This document shows positions 8,160 through 15,776 of a stretch of 39,845 nt of DNA, piece after piece. The position numbers and the translations under genes are program-made. This stretch comes from an uncultured Verrucomicrobiota bacterium (GTDB lineage: Bacteria > Verrucomicrobiota > Verrucomicrobiia > Verrucomicrobiales > Verrucomicrobiaceae): assembly GCA_903854655.1 (NCBI GenBank), contig CAINXC010000364.1, positions 1 to 39,845 of the forward strand. Direction: 5' to 3'. Numbering within the stretch: position 1 is the stretch's first letter; every line of letters begins with the position of its first letter. The notes beneath the pieces are model-generated. The model searched no databases and was not told the DNA's origin. It saw only the letters and a list, made by a program, of their open reading frames with translations.

Positions 8160-8179
8160 GCGAAAGGCGTATCTTTCGC
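8160..8179 (+). promoter_or_regulatory. Short hairpin between pyk and the next gene
   Basis: GCGAAAG (8160-8166) pairs with CTTTCGC (8173-8179) around a six-base loop. It begins 19 bases after the pyk stop and ends seven bases before the ATG at 8187. With no T-run after it, it is more likely a processing or translation-control structure than a terminator. Confidence 0.4.
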
Positions 8180-8186
8180 AACCCTC

Positions 8187-8711
8187 ATGGAACAAACCGT
8201 CACCCATTCCCTGCTTTCGCCCTTCTACACCTTCCTTTACGGCGTCGTGTTCGCCACCATTTTTCTGGTGATGGCGCTCTGGAACCACTGGAAGACCAAG
8301 CGCGAGTTCAAGCGCTACAAGACCCATCTCAGCGACAAGCTGGAGCTGGATGCCAAGCAGCTCACCGACACCAACAAGGAGCGCACCCGCCTCACCCAGG
8401 AAAACGAGCACCTGCGCCTGCAGGTGGCCCGGCTCAACGAGCGCAGCGACAACAAGATGCAGCGCGAGCTGGAAATCCTGGCCCGCGCGGAAAAGCACAT
8501 GCTCATCAACGCCCCCGGCTTCGCCCCCGCCTGGGAGATGGCCAAATCCAACGCCCTGAACCAGATCCAGGCCGAAGAAGCCGGCGCCTCCTTCCCGCAG
8601 AAGATCTTCCGCAAGCTCCTGGGCACCGGCGGCCAGGGCTCCACAGTGGCGCTGCCCGCAGAAGCGGCAAAGTCAGGCGAGCCCATGACCAGCGGCAACA
8701 CGGCGGCGTAG
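8187..8711 (+). CDS. Small membrane-anchored coiled-coil protein
   Basis: The predicted protein has 174 residues from ATG 8187; a GTG at 8148 would add 13 residues of no clear value. It has one N-terminal transmembrane helix (about 12-32, FYTFLYGVVFATIFLVMALW). A charged helical region with heptad character follows (about 36-110, with LSDKLELDAKQLTDTNKER and ENEHLRLQVARLNERSD). Residues about 111-135 contain LINAPGFAPAWEMAK, which looks conserved in style, and the tail is flexible. It follows pyk by 46 bases and may be co-transcribed. I do not recognise the family. The anchored coiled coil suggests a scaffold or envelope role, which is inference. Confidence 0.65.
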   Translation: MEQTVTHSLLSPFYTFLYGVVFATIFLVMALWNHWKTKREFKRYKTHLSDKLELDAKQLTDTNKERTRLTQENEHLRLQVARLNERSDNKMQRELEILARAEKHMLINAPGFAPAWEMAKSNALNQIQAEEAGASFPQKIFRKLLGTGGQGSTVALPAEAAKSGEPMTSGNTAA

Positions 8712-8731
8712 CCCCGCAAGGCTGGGCGTGT

Positions 8732-8746
8732 AGCCTGACGCAGGCT
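8732..8746 (+). terminator. Weak hairpin after the coiled-coil gene
   Basis: AGCCTG (8732-8737) and CAGGCT (8741-8746) form a six-pair stem with a three-base loop, followed by only three T bases. It begins 20 bases after the stop at 8711, in the right place for a transcript end, but it is weak. Confidence 0.35.
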
Positions 8747-8882
8747 TTCACCGCCCGGTGTTGGCACAGGTTGTTCGCTTTGGGCCTTGCGAGTTCGGCA
8801 ACCTTCAACGGGGACCATTTCTTTACGCCTGGCACGTAAAATTGCGGTTGTAAAAAGAGGACTCCAAATCGTAAAAGGGAGG

Positions 8883-9464
8883 ATGCCCTCTCAATCACTC
8901 CAGCAATGGACGGCGACATCCACGGTGGCCCTTGATGAGCTTGAGAGCGCCCACCGAAGCATCGGAGGAACGGGGCGCGGGCGTCGCCGGGCAACGCAAC
9001 AAATCAACTATGCCTACGCCATGCTGTTGTCGGCACAGTTCCAGGGGTTCTGCAGGCTGCTGCACATCGAATGCTCCGGTTTCATTGCCCATTCCATAGC
9101 AAACAGTGCGTTGCAGGGAATTTTCCGCAAAGCTCTATCCCAGAATCGCAAACTCGACAGGGGCAACCCGAATCCAAGCAACATTCAGCAGGATTTCGCT
9201 CAGTTTGGTTTGGATTTCTGGCCGGAAGTCCAAAAGGAGGATGCACGGAACAAGTCGCGCCAGATGCGCCTGAACGAACTCAATTTGTGGCGCAATGCCA
9301 TAGCCCACCAAGACTTTTTGGACACGAAAATATTTCCGAAAGGCGGAGCTCTCCAAATCGCAAAAGTCAGAGAGTGGCGACAAGCCTGCAACCAGCTTGC
9401 TGTTGCATTCGATGCCGTTATGAAGCTACATATATCAACAGTCACGGGAACAGCCCCGTGGTAA
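8883..9464 (+). CDS. HEPN-domain protein, candidate RNase effector
   Basis: The predicted protein has 193 residues from ATG 8883. The open frame extends to a TTG at 8787, but that stretch looks non-coding. The protein is mostly helical. Near its C-terminal third it carries WRNAIAHQDF, with R137-N-A-I-A-H142 matching the Rx4-6H signature of HEPN RNases and preceded by a suitable helix (LNELNLW). HEPN proteins act as RNA-cutting toxins or effectors in toxin-antitoxin and anti-phage systems. Base composition is visibly lower in GC than pyk or pgk. A second gene follows 11 bases later with the same composition, so the two look like an acquired unit. HEPN membership rests on the motif and helix pattern, not on a profile match. 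Confidence 0.6.
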   Translation: MPSQSLQQWTATSTVALDELESAHRSIGGTGRGRRRATQQINYAYAMLLSAQFQGFCRLLHIECSGFIAHSIANSALQGIFRKALSQNRKLDRGNPNPSNIQQDFAQFGLDFWPEVQKEDARNKSRQMRLNELNLWRNAIAHQDFLDTKIFPKGGALQIAKVREWRQACNQLAVAFDAVMKLHISTVTGTAPW

Positions 9465-9475
9465 AAGCCTCGATC

Positions 9476-9985
9476 ATGAAGACACACTATCATCTTGGTG
9501 ACCGTGTCCGGATTCCCCTCGGACGCGGCAAGGCACTCGGCGTGATCACTGAGGATCACGGAGCGCTTGGGGCCGGCGGAAAGCATTTGTTCCGGGTCAG
9601 TGTCTGGATGGACCCATTTGAAGACGGCTCCTATGAGGTGCAAGAGGACGAGCTGGAGAAGCCTGTTGAAGATTCTCCCCTTGCTGCTGCGGAAATCATC
9701 AGCTTCCTCAAAAACGGCGGCCTGATCTCCATTCTGCGCAGCAACATTTCAGGCGGTCGAAATCAACCTCGCGCTTGGCTGCGGCGTGACAGCCTTGGCA
9801 GCCTGACCCACACATTTCAGGAGGAACGGGGGCTGGTCGGGGGTGAAACAATCCCGTTCTGGGTTTGTGACGGAGATCGAATCGAAAAGGACAAGCGCGA
9901 GACAGTCGTTGAGTACCTCAAGAAGAGCTTCGCCCTTACAAAACGACAAGCGGAAGAAGTCGTGGATGCCGTTGGGACAAAATAG
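9476..9985 (+). CDS. Unknown partner of the HEPN-like gene
   Basis: The predicted protein has 169 residues from ATG 9476, 11 bases after the HEPN-like stop. Residues about 5-60 look like a small SH3/KOW-style beta domain (HLGDRVRIPLGRGKALGVIT, then HLFRVSVWMDP and YEVQEDELE). The middle region contains FLKNGGLISILRSN and a conserved-looking SLTHTFQEERGLVGG. The C-terminus is helical (ETVVEYLKKSFALTKRQAEE). It does not resemble MNT nucleotidyltransferases, the usual partners of HEPN toxins. It could be an antitoxin, an RNA-binding partner, or unrelated. Pairing rests on spacing, shared strand and shared lower GC content. Confidence 0.6.
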   Translation: MKTHYHLGDRVRIPLGRGKALGVITEDHGALGAGGKHLFRVSVWMDPFEDGSYEVQEDELEKPVEDSPLAAAEIISFLKNGGLISILRSNISGGRNQPRAWLRRDSLGSLTHTFQEERGLVGGETIPFWVCDGDRIEKDKRETVVEYLKKSFALTKRQAEEVVDAVGTK

Positions 9986-10134
9986 CGGTTGATCGTGTCC
10001 CTTGGCTGAAGCCATCAGCAAAAGCAGCGGGTTCCAAAAGCGCCTGGTGACTGACCCAGGTCATCGTTGATGGCTGAAAGCACAAGGCAGTGCAAGGGCC
10101 TCGCTTCAGGCCGTCTCTCTTTTGTGTTCCAATC

Positions 10135-10162
10135 TTGTGTCCCCGTTTTTCTGTACTAGACT
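10135..10162 (+). promoter_or_regulatory. Putative promoter of the Lrp-like/aminotransferase operon
   Basis: TTGTGT (10135-10140), 16 bases, then TAGACT (10157-10162) form a plausible sigma-70-type pair. The -10 begins 16 bases before the ATG at 10173, so the transcript would have almost no leader. The -10 sits in the same ACTAGACTC context as at 1841 and 19289. Confidence 0.5.
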
Positions 10163-10172
10163 CGCACTTCCT

Positions 10173-10652
10173 ATGGACCCATTGCTTGAACTCCTCCAGG
10201 CCAGTTCCCGCCGCACTCCGGCTGAGCTGGCGCATGCCCTCGGCACGACCGCAGAAGATGTGACCTCCCGCATCGCCGCCGCCGAAGCCGCCGGGGCCAT
10301 CCTGGGCTATCAGGCGGTGGTGGACCACAGCAAGGTGGAGAACCGCGGCGTCACCGCGCTCATCGAAGTCAAGATCAGCCCCGAGCAGGGCGGCGGCTTC
10401 GACCGGCTGGCGCGCCGCATCTCGCAGTACCCCCAGGTGCGCGACTGCATGCTCATGAGTGGCGATTACGATCTCGCCGTCCTTGTCGACGGCAAGGACC
10501 TCTACGAGGTGGCGCGCTTCGTTTCCGAGAAGCTCAGCGCGCTGCGCGGCGTGCTTTCCACCGGCACGCTCTTCGAGCTGAAGGTGTACAAGCAGGCCGG
10601 CTTCATTGTCGATCACGGTGAACAGGAAGAACGCCTCCCGGTGACCCCCTAA
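10173..10652 (+). CDS. Lrp/AsnC-family transcription regulator
   Basis: The predicted protein has 159 residues from ATG 10173. The N-terminal about 55 residues form a helix-turn-helix of the Lrp type (RRTPAELAHALGTTAEDVTSRI, followed by GAILGYQAVVD). The rest is the RAM/AsnC ligand-binding beta-alpha domain, with VTALIEVKISPE, the conserved turn CMLMSGDYDLAVLVDGKDL and a final strand near GTLFELKVYK. It probably binds an amino acid and controls the aminotransferase gene that starts 14 bases downstream. Lrp-like regulators are often paired with such transferases. The ligand is unknown. Confidence 0.92.
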   Translation: MDPLLELLQASSRRTPAELAHALGTTAEDVTSRIAAAEAAGAILGYQAVVDHSKVENRGVTALIEVKISPEQGGGFDRLARRISQYPQVRDCMLMSGDYDLAVLVDGKDLYEVARFVSEKLSALRGVLSTGTLFELKVYKQAGFIVDHGEQEERLPVTP

Positions 10653-10666
10653 CACATTCCATCGAC

Positions 10667-11851
10667 ATGAACTACGATTCCAAAATCGCGGGGCACATCC
10701 GTGACCTCCCGCGCTCCGGCATTCGCGACTTCTTCGAGCTGGTCATCGGCCGCACCGATGTCATCTCCCTCGGCGTGGGCGAGCCCGACAAGCCGACCCC
10801 GTGGCCGATCCGCGAGGCCGCCATCCGCTCCATCGAAAAGGGGCAGACCACCTACACCTCGAACCTGGGCCTCGAATCCCTGCGCGTGGAGATCTCCCGC
10901 TACGTGGAGGAGTTCTTCCACGTGAAGTACGATGTGAAGACCGAGATCCTGGTGACCGTGGGCGTGAGCGAGGCGCTCGACCTGGCCCTGCGCGCCCTGC
11001 TCAATCCGGGCGACGAGGTCATCTACCACGAGCCCTGCTACGTCTCCTACAACCCCAGCATTCTGATGGCGTTCGGCGTGCCCGTGCCCGTCAATGCCAG
11101 CCCCGCGCACGACTTCGCCGTGCTCGCTGCGGACGTCGAAAAGGCGATCACGCCCAAGACCCGGGTGATCATGCTGAACTTCCCCACCAACCCCACCGGC
11201 GGCGTCGAGCCCCTGGAGGAGCTGGAGAAGATCGCCGCCCTCGCCATCAAGCACGACCTCATCGTCATCACCGATGAGATCTACAGCGAGCTGCTGTACG
11301 ACGGTCGCGTACACACCAGCATCGCCAGCCTCCCCGGCATGAAGGAGCGCACGATCCTGCTGCACGGCTTCAGCAAGGCCTTTGCCATGACCGGCTGGCG
11401 CCTGGGCTACGCCTGCGCCCCCCAGCCCCTGCGCGAGGCGATGATGAAGATCCACCAGTACTGCATGCTCTGCGCCCCCATCATGAGCCAGATGGCCGGC
11501 ATCGAGGCCCTCAAGCTCGGCGCCTCCGCCTATGAGGAGATGCGCGACAGCTACCAGGAGCGCCGCAACACCATCGTGCGCCGGCTCAACGCCATGGGCC
11601 TGCCCTGCTTCAATCCCGGCGGCGCCTTCTACGTCTTCCCCAACATCCGCAGCACCGGCCTCACCAGCAAGGACTTCGCCCTCAAGCTGCTCGCCGCCAA
11701 GAGCGTCGCCGTGGTCCCCGGCCCGCCCTTCGGCGCCATCGGCGAAGGCTTCGTCCGCTGCTGCTACGCCACCGACCCCAAGCTGATCGACAAGGCCATG
11801 GACCTCATGGAAGAGTTCGTCAACGAGGTGAAGGCCGGGAAGCATGCCTGA
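10667..11851 (+). CDS. Class I/II PLP-dependent aminotransferase
   Basis: This cytoplasmic fold-type I aminotransferase has 394 residues, the normal length. Key features are the early ISLGVGEPDKPTP, the cofactor-contact segment GVSEAL, NFPTNPTGG carrying the Asn that orients PLP, ITDEIYSELLYDG with the Asp that contacts the pyridine nitrogen, and the Schiff-base Lys237 in GFSKAFAMTGWRLGY. An Arg for the substrate carboxylate lies in GFVRCCYAT near the C-terminus. The family includes aspartate, aromatic and alanine transaminases, and the substrate cannot be set from sequence alone. It forms an operon with the preceding Lrp-like regulator. Confidence 0.93.
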   Translation: MNYDSKIAGHIRDLPRSGIRDFFELVIGRTDVISLGVGEPDKPTPWPIREAAIRSIEKGQTTYTSNLGLESLRVEISRYVEEFFHVKYDVKTEILVTVGVSEALDLALRALLNPGDEVIYHEPCYVSYNPSILMAFGVPVPVNASPAHDFAVLAADVEKAITPKTRVIMLNFPTNPTGGVEPLEELEKIAALAIKHDLIVITDEIYSELLYDGRVHTSIASLPGMKERTILLHGFSKAFAMTGWRLGYACAPQPLREAMMKIHQYCMLCAPIMSQMAGIEALKLGASAYEEMRDSYQERRNTIVRRLNAMGLPCFNPGGAFYVFPNIRSTGLTSKDFALKLLAAKSVAVVPGPPFGAIGEGFVRCCYATDPKLIDKAMDLMEEFVNEVKAGKHA

Positions 11852-11873
11852 CGCGGGTTAGCCCATCGCTGTC

Positions 11874-12611
11874 ATGATCGCCCCGCGACAGCACTGGACG
11901 CAATCGCCAGCGGTGCCCTATATCGCGCCGCTGGTGGTTTTCATGCCGCTCACCGAGGTGGCCACCTGGCTCAGGGTGGAGAATTCCGCCCTGCCCTGGT
12001 ATCAAAGCGCACCTGAGCACTGGGTGTACCCGGTGCAATGCGCCATCGTGGGGGCTGTGCTGCTGTTCTTCCGCAAGCACTATCAGCTCGCGCCGTGGCG
12101 CAGGATGGGGCTTGCTGCCTTGCTGGCGGTGGTGGGCATTGCGGTTTGGGTGCTGCCCGCATCGCTTTACCACGAGGGGCAGCCTGGATGGCATGAATGG
12201 CTGGGCATCGCGCCACGAATGGAGGGTTTCAATCCAAACGTCCTTCCAAGCCACTCCGCTGCGTGGTGGGCCACGGTGGCCCTCCGCTTCTTCCGCATGG
12301 TGGTCATCGTGCCCTTCGTGGAGGAGCTGTTCTGGCGCGGCTTCCTCATGCGCCAGGTGCAGGCGGGTGACCGCGATTTTCTCTCAATCCCCTTTGGCCA
12401 GCACTCGTGGCGCGCCTTTTGGATTGTAACCCTCGCCGTCGTTGCGGTGCATCAGCCTGCCGATTATCTCGGGGCCTTCGTCTGGGGGGCGCTGGTGTAC
12501 TGGCTGGCGGTGCGGACCAAGTCGCTCGGGGCCTGCGTGTTCATGCATGCCGTGGGCAACCTTTTGCTGGGGCTGTATGTGATGCAGACCCGGCAGTGGG
12601 GCTTTTGGTAG
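11874..12611 (+). CDS. CPBP (CAAX-like) membrane protease-related protein
   Basis: The predicted protein has 245 residues with about six to eight hydrophobic helices. It has the CPBP/Abi metalloprotease motifs: E150-E151-x3-R155 in VEELFWRGFL, His193 in VAVHQP, and His225 in FMHAVGNLLLG. The layout matches the subset known as CAAX prenyl protease-related, which in some bacteria accompanies exosortase/PEP-CTERM systems. No exosortase or PEP-CTERM substrate is visible in this window. It starts 22 bases after the aminotransferase stop, and read-through is possible. It probably cleaves peptides in the inner membrane or is a non-peptidase relative. Confidence 0.8.
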   Translation: MIAPRQHWTQSPAVPYIAPLVVFMPLTEVATWLRVENSALPWYQSAPEHWVYPVQCAIVGAVLLFFRKHYQLAPWRRMGLAALLAVVGIAVWVLPASLYHEGQPGWHEWLGIAPRMEGFNPNVLPSHSAAWWATVALRFFRMVVIVPFVEELFWRGFLMRQVQAGDRDFLSIPFGQHSWRAFWIVTLAVVAVHQPADYLGAFVWGALVYWLAVRTKSLGACVFMHAVGNLLLGLYVMQTRQWGFW

Positions 12612-12663
12612 AGCTGGGGTTTGAGCGTTGACGAAGGGGGCCCAGAACCGTATTCTCCAGGAG

Positions 12664-13392
12664 ATGATGATTGTCAGTCCACCGACCCAGCCACTGCCTC
12701 GGGACAAGGCAGGGCAGATCATTTACCCGGTGGACAACGGGGAGCCCTTGGCCAACGACACCGAACACCTGACGTGGATCACCTTCCTGAAAAACGGGCT
12801 GGATGATTGGTTTGCAAATCGTGACGACGTTTTTGTGGCGGCCGATTTGCTTTGGTATCCTGTTGAGGGCCGCCCGGACATATCTAAAGCCCCGGATGTG
12901 ATGGTGGTGCTGAACCACCCCGCAGGCCACCGCATGTCCTACAAGCAATGGCTTGAAAACGACCGCCCACCCCAGGTGGTGTTCGAGTTCCAGTCCGTCA
13001 GCAACACGGCTGCGGAGATGATGGACAAGCTGGATTTTTACTCCGACGCAGGCTGCGAGGAATACTACATCTACGACTATCAGAGGAACACCTTCCGCGC
13101 CTTTCAGCGTGAAACGCCTGACCACGCCCTTTCCAAAGCCACGGCCGATGACAACGGCTGCTGGCTGAGCCCTGCCCTGGGCATGACCTTTGGCCTCAAT
13201 GCCGAAGGCGATCTCTGGGTTCGCCGTCCCGATGGCAGGCTGATGGAAACCCAGCGCCAGATCTGGCAACGGGCCGAAGCTGAAACCCAGCGCGCGGAAG
13301 CTGAAACCCGACGGGCCGAAGCCGAATCGCAACGTGCGGAGCGCCTTGCGGCCAAACTAAGGGCTCTGGGCATTGATCCGGACGCCTCCTGA
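12664..13392 (+). CDS. Uma2-family (DUF820) nuclease-like protein with repetitive tail
   Basis: The predicted protein has 242 residues from ATG 12664; ATG 12667 is equally possible and has GGAG four bases before it. The restriction-endonuclease fold residues of Uma2 proteins are present: Asp78 in PDVMVV, Glu108 in QVVFEFQS, and Lys122 in MMDKLDFYSDAGCEEYYIYD. The C-terminus (about 195-235) is a charged coiled coil made of imperfect seven-residue repeats RAEAETQ / RAEAETR / RAEAESQ, mirrored as direct DNA repeats around 13270-13340. Uma2 proteins are numerous in bacteria with complex lifestyles and their role is unsettled. It is not clearly tied to its neighbours. Confidence 0.85.
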   Translation: MMIVSPPTQPLPRDKAGQIIYPVDNGEPLANDTEHLTWITFLKNGLDDWFANRDDVFVAADLLWYPVEGRPDISKAPDVMVVLNHPAGHRMSYKQWLENDRPPQVVFEFQSVSNTAAEMMDKLDFYSDAGCEEYYIYDYQRNTFRAFQRETPDHALSKATADDNGCWLSPALGMTFGLNAEGDLWVRRPDGRLMETQRQIWQRAEAETQRAEAETRRAEAESQRAERLAAKLRALGIDPDAS

Positions 13393-13536
13393 GCGCTTTG
13401 GGCCGCCAGATCCCCCACCGACCGGAAAATTTTCCGAGCACACGGGGCGAATCCTGCTATCTCCTTCCACCCCGCCCTGCGGTCGGCTGCGTTTCGCACC
13501 GCCTGCCGGGCTTTCCAACGCCCCCCACCCTGACCT

Positions 13537-14751
13537 ATGCCCAAGAAAACCATTCGTGACATCGACGTCTCCGGCAAGCGCTGCCTCGTGCGCGTGGACT
13601 TCAACGTGCCGCTCGAGCGCCAGGACGGCCAGATCGTCATCACCGACAGCACCCGCATCCAGGAAACGCTGCCCACGATCAAGTATCTGATCGAAAAGGG
13701 AGCCCGCATCATTTTGTGCAGCCATCTGGGCCGCCCAAAGGGCAAGCGCACGCCCGACGAAAGCCTCGCCCCTGTGGCCCCGGCGCTCGCCGCGCTGATC
13801 GGTCGTCCGGTCGCTTTTGCCGGTGACTGCGTGGGCCCGGAGGCCAAGGAGCTCGCCATGTCCATGGGCGACGGCGATGTGCTGCTGCTGGAAAACACCC
13901 GTTTCCACGCCGGTGAGGAAGCCAACGATGCCACCCTCGCCAAGGGCATGGCCGATCTGGCCGAGATCTTCGTGAACGATGCCTTCGGTTCCGCGCACCG
14001 CGCCCATGCTTCGACCGCCGGCGTGGCGGACTACCTGCCCGCCGTCTCCGGCCTGCTGATGGAGAAGGAACTGGCCTACCTGCATGACGAGCTCGAAACC
14101 CCGCAGCGCCCGTTCGTGGTGATCCTGGGCGGTGCCAAGGTGAACGACAAGATCGGCGTGATCAACCGCCTGCTCGACAAGGCCGACACCATCATCATCG
14201 GTGGCGGCATGGCCTTCACCTTCCGCAAGCTGGTGGAAGGCATCACGCTGGGCAACAGCCTCTACAAGCCCGAGTGGGAGCCCATCGCGCAGGCGGCGCT
14301 CGACAAAGCCAAGGAGCGCGGTGTGAAGATGCTGATCCCTGTGGATGCGCTGATCACCGACTCGTTTGACTTCGGAGCGAAGACCGTCGGCAACACCCGC
14401 TACACCGCCGTTGGCGAAGGCATTCCTGATGGCTGGGAAGGCGTCGATATCGGCCCTGAGTCCGTGAAGCTCTTCTCCGAAGAAATCGCCAAGGCGAAGA
14501 CCGTGCTTTGGAACGGCCCCATGGGCGTGTTCGAAATCAAGGTGTGCGCCAAAGGCACCTTTGACCTCGCGGAAGTGATCGCCGCCAATCAGGACGCCAA
14601 GACCATCATCGGCGGCGGCGACAGCGTCAAAGCCGTGAAAAAGGCGGGCCTTTCCGACAAGATGACCTTCATCTCCACCGGCGGCGGGGCTTCGCTCGAA
14701 CTGCTGGAGGGCAAAATCCTTCCAGGCGTGGCCGCGCTTCAAGACAAGTAA
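13537..14751 (+). CDS. pgk: Phosphoglycerate kinase
   Basis: This cytoplasmic glycolytic and gluconeogenic enzyme transfers phosphate between 1,3-bisphosphoglycerate and ADP. It has 404 residues, close to the family norm. Diagnostic motifs in order are [12 protein letters not shown] at the N-terminus, CSHLGRPKG, the long [38 protein letters not shown], and the C-terminal nucleotide loop [11 protein letters not shown] with [13 protein letters not shown]. It starts 144 bases after the Uma2 gene and 20 bases before tpiA, so pgk and tpiA form an operon ending at the terminator at 15624-15652. Confidence 0.98.
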   Translation: MPKKTIRDIDVSGKRCLVRVDFNVPLERQDGQIVITDSTRIQETLPTIKYLIEKGARIILCSHLGRPKGKRTPDESLAPVAPALAALIGRPVAFAGDCVGPEAKELAMSMGDGDVLLLENTRFHAGEEANDATLAKGMADLAEIFVNDAFGSAHRAHASTAGVADYLPAVSGLLMEKELAYLHDELETPQRPFVVILGGAKVNDKIGVINRLLDKADTIIIGGGMAFTFRKLVEGITLGNSLYKPEWEPIAQAALDKAKERGVKMLIPVDALITDSFDFGAKTVGNTRYTAVGEGIPDGWEGVDIGPESVKLFSEEIAKAKTVLWNGPMGVFEIKVCAKGTFDLAEVIAANQDAKTIIGGGDSVKAVKKAGLSDKMTFISTGGGASLELLEGKILPGVAALQDK

Positions 14752-14771
14752 TCCTCTCACGACACCCATTC

Positions 14772-15596
14772 ATGACCCATCATCGCAAGCCCGTTATCGC
14801 CGCCAACTGGAAGATGCACAACTCTCCGCAGGAGACGGACGACTTCCTGCGTGCCTTTCTTCGCCTGGTGCCGGACAAATGCCCGATCACTGTTGTGATC
14901 GCCCCGCCCTTCATCAGCCTGCCAAAGGCCACGGAAGCTCTGCACCATGCCCGGCATACCAGCGTGGAGCTTGCCGCCCAAAACATGAGCCAGTACCCCA
15001 GCGGCGCCTACACCGGCGAGATCAGCGCCCGCATGCTCAAGGAAGTCGAAGTCAAGCATGTGATCCTCGGCCACAGCGAGCGTCGCAGCCTGTTTGGTGA
15101 AACCAGCCAGATCGTCAACGCCAAGGTGATAGCCGCCCTGGAAGCCCGCCTGCATCCCATCCTTTGCATCGGTGAAACGCTGGAGCAGCGAGACGCCGGG
15201 CAGATTGAGCAGGTGCTCGAAAGCCAGTTGCGCGAAAGCTTGGCCGAAGTCGGCGCCCGGCGGGTGCTGGACTGCGTGATCGCTTACGAGCCCGTCTGGG
15301 CCATCGGCACCGGTCGCACCGCCTCGCCCGAGCAGGCCCAGGAGGCGCACGCCTTTGTGCGCAAGGTGCTCACCGCGATGTACGACGAGGACACCGCGCA
15401 GAAGCTGCGCATCCAGTACGGCGGCAGCGTGAAGCCCAACAACATGGCCGAACTCATCTCGCAGACGGATGTGGACGGAGCCCTGGTGGGCGGCGCCAGC
15501 CTGGAGTCCGGCAGCTTCTGGGAAATCTGCCGAGCCGCCATCGATTATGAGAACGCGCAGAACAAGACGCCGGACTTTGGCTCCAACGACCTGTAG
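14772..15596 (+). CDS. tpiA: Triosephosphate isomerase
   Basis: This enzyme interconverts dihydroxyacetone phosphate and glyceraldehyde 3-phosphate in the cytoplasm. It has 274 residues, slightly longer than the common about 250 because of a C-terminal tail after the last helix. Motifs are the substrate-binding Lys in AANWKMHN, the catalytic His in LGHSERR, the catalytic Glu in AYEPVWAIGTG, followed by flexible loop 6 (TGRTASPEQ), and the phosphate loop QYGGSVKPNN with GALVGGASL. It lies 20 bases after pgk and is closed by a strong intrinsic terminator. Confidence 0.98.
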   Translation: MTHHRKPVIAANWKMHNSPQETDDFLRAFLRLVPDKCPITVVIAPPFISLPKATEALHHARHTSVELAAQNMSQYPSGAYTGEISARMLKEVEVKHVILGHSERRSLFGETSQIVNAKVIAALEARLHPILCIGETLEQRDAGQIEQVLESQLRESLAEVGARRVLDCVIAYEPVWAIGTGRTASPEQAQEAHAFVRKVLTAMYDEDTAQKLRIQYGGSVKPNNMAELISQTDVDGALVGGASLESGSFWEICRAAIDYENAQNKTPDFGSNDL

Positions 15597-15623
15597 CGAT
15601 CCTGGCGAGCAACAATGATCTGA

Positions 15624-15652
15624 AGCGGGGCCGTCGTGGCCCCGCTTTTTTT
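15624..15652 (+). terminator. Intrinsic terminator of pgk-tpiA
   Basis: AGCGGGGCC (15624-15632) and GGCCCCGCT (15638-15646) form a perfect nine-pair GC-rich stem with a five-base loop, followed at once by a run of seven T bases through 15652. It starts 28 bases after the tpiA stop and is the clearest terminator in the window. Confidence 0.95.
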
Positions 15653-15776
15653 ATCTTTCCAGCACGCCAGTGAATTTGCAGCCGCCCCTTTGCGTCTGTG
15701 TGGAGAGCCTGGGCCATGCAGGCTCCATAAAAGAACTTGAAATTCCATGATTTTTAATAAAAATTAACCACTACTT

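Noticed and set aside
10020-10130. Possible tRNA or small RNA in the gap before the Lrp-like gene
   Set aside because: Two short stems (CCTGG/CCAGG and GGCCT/AGGCC) are present but there is no cloverleaf or conserved T-loop.
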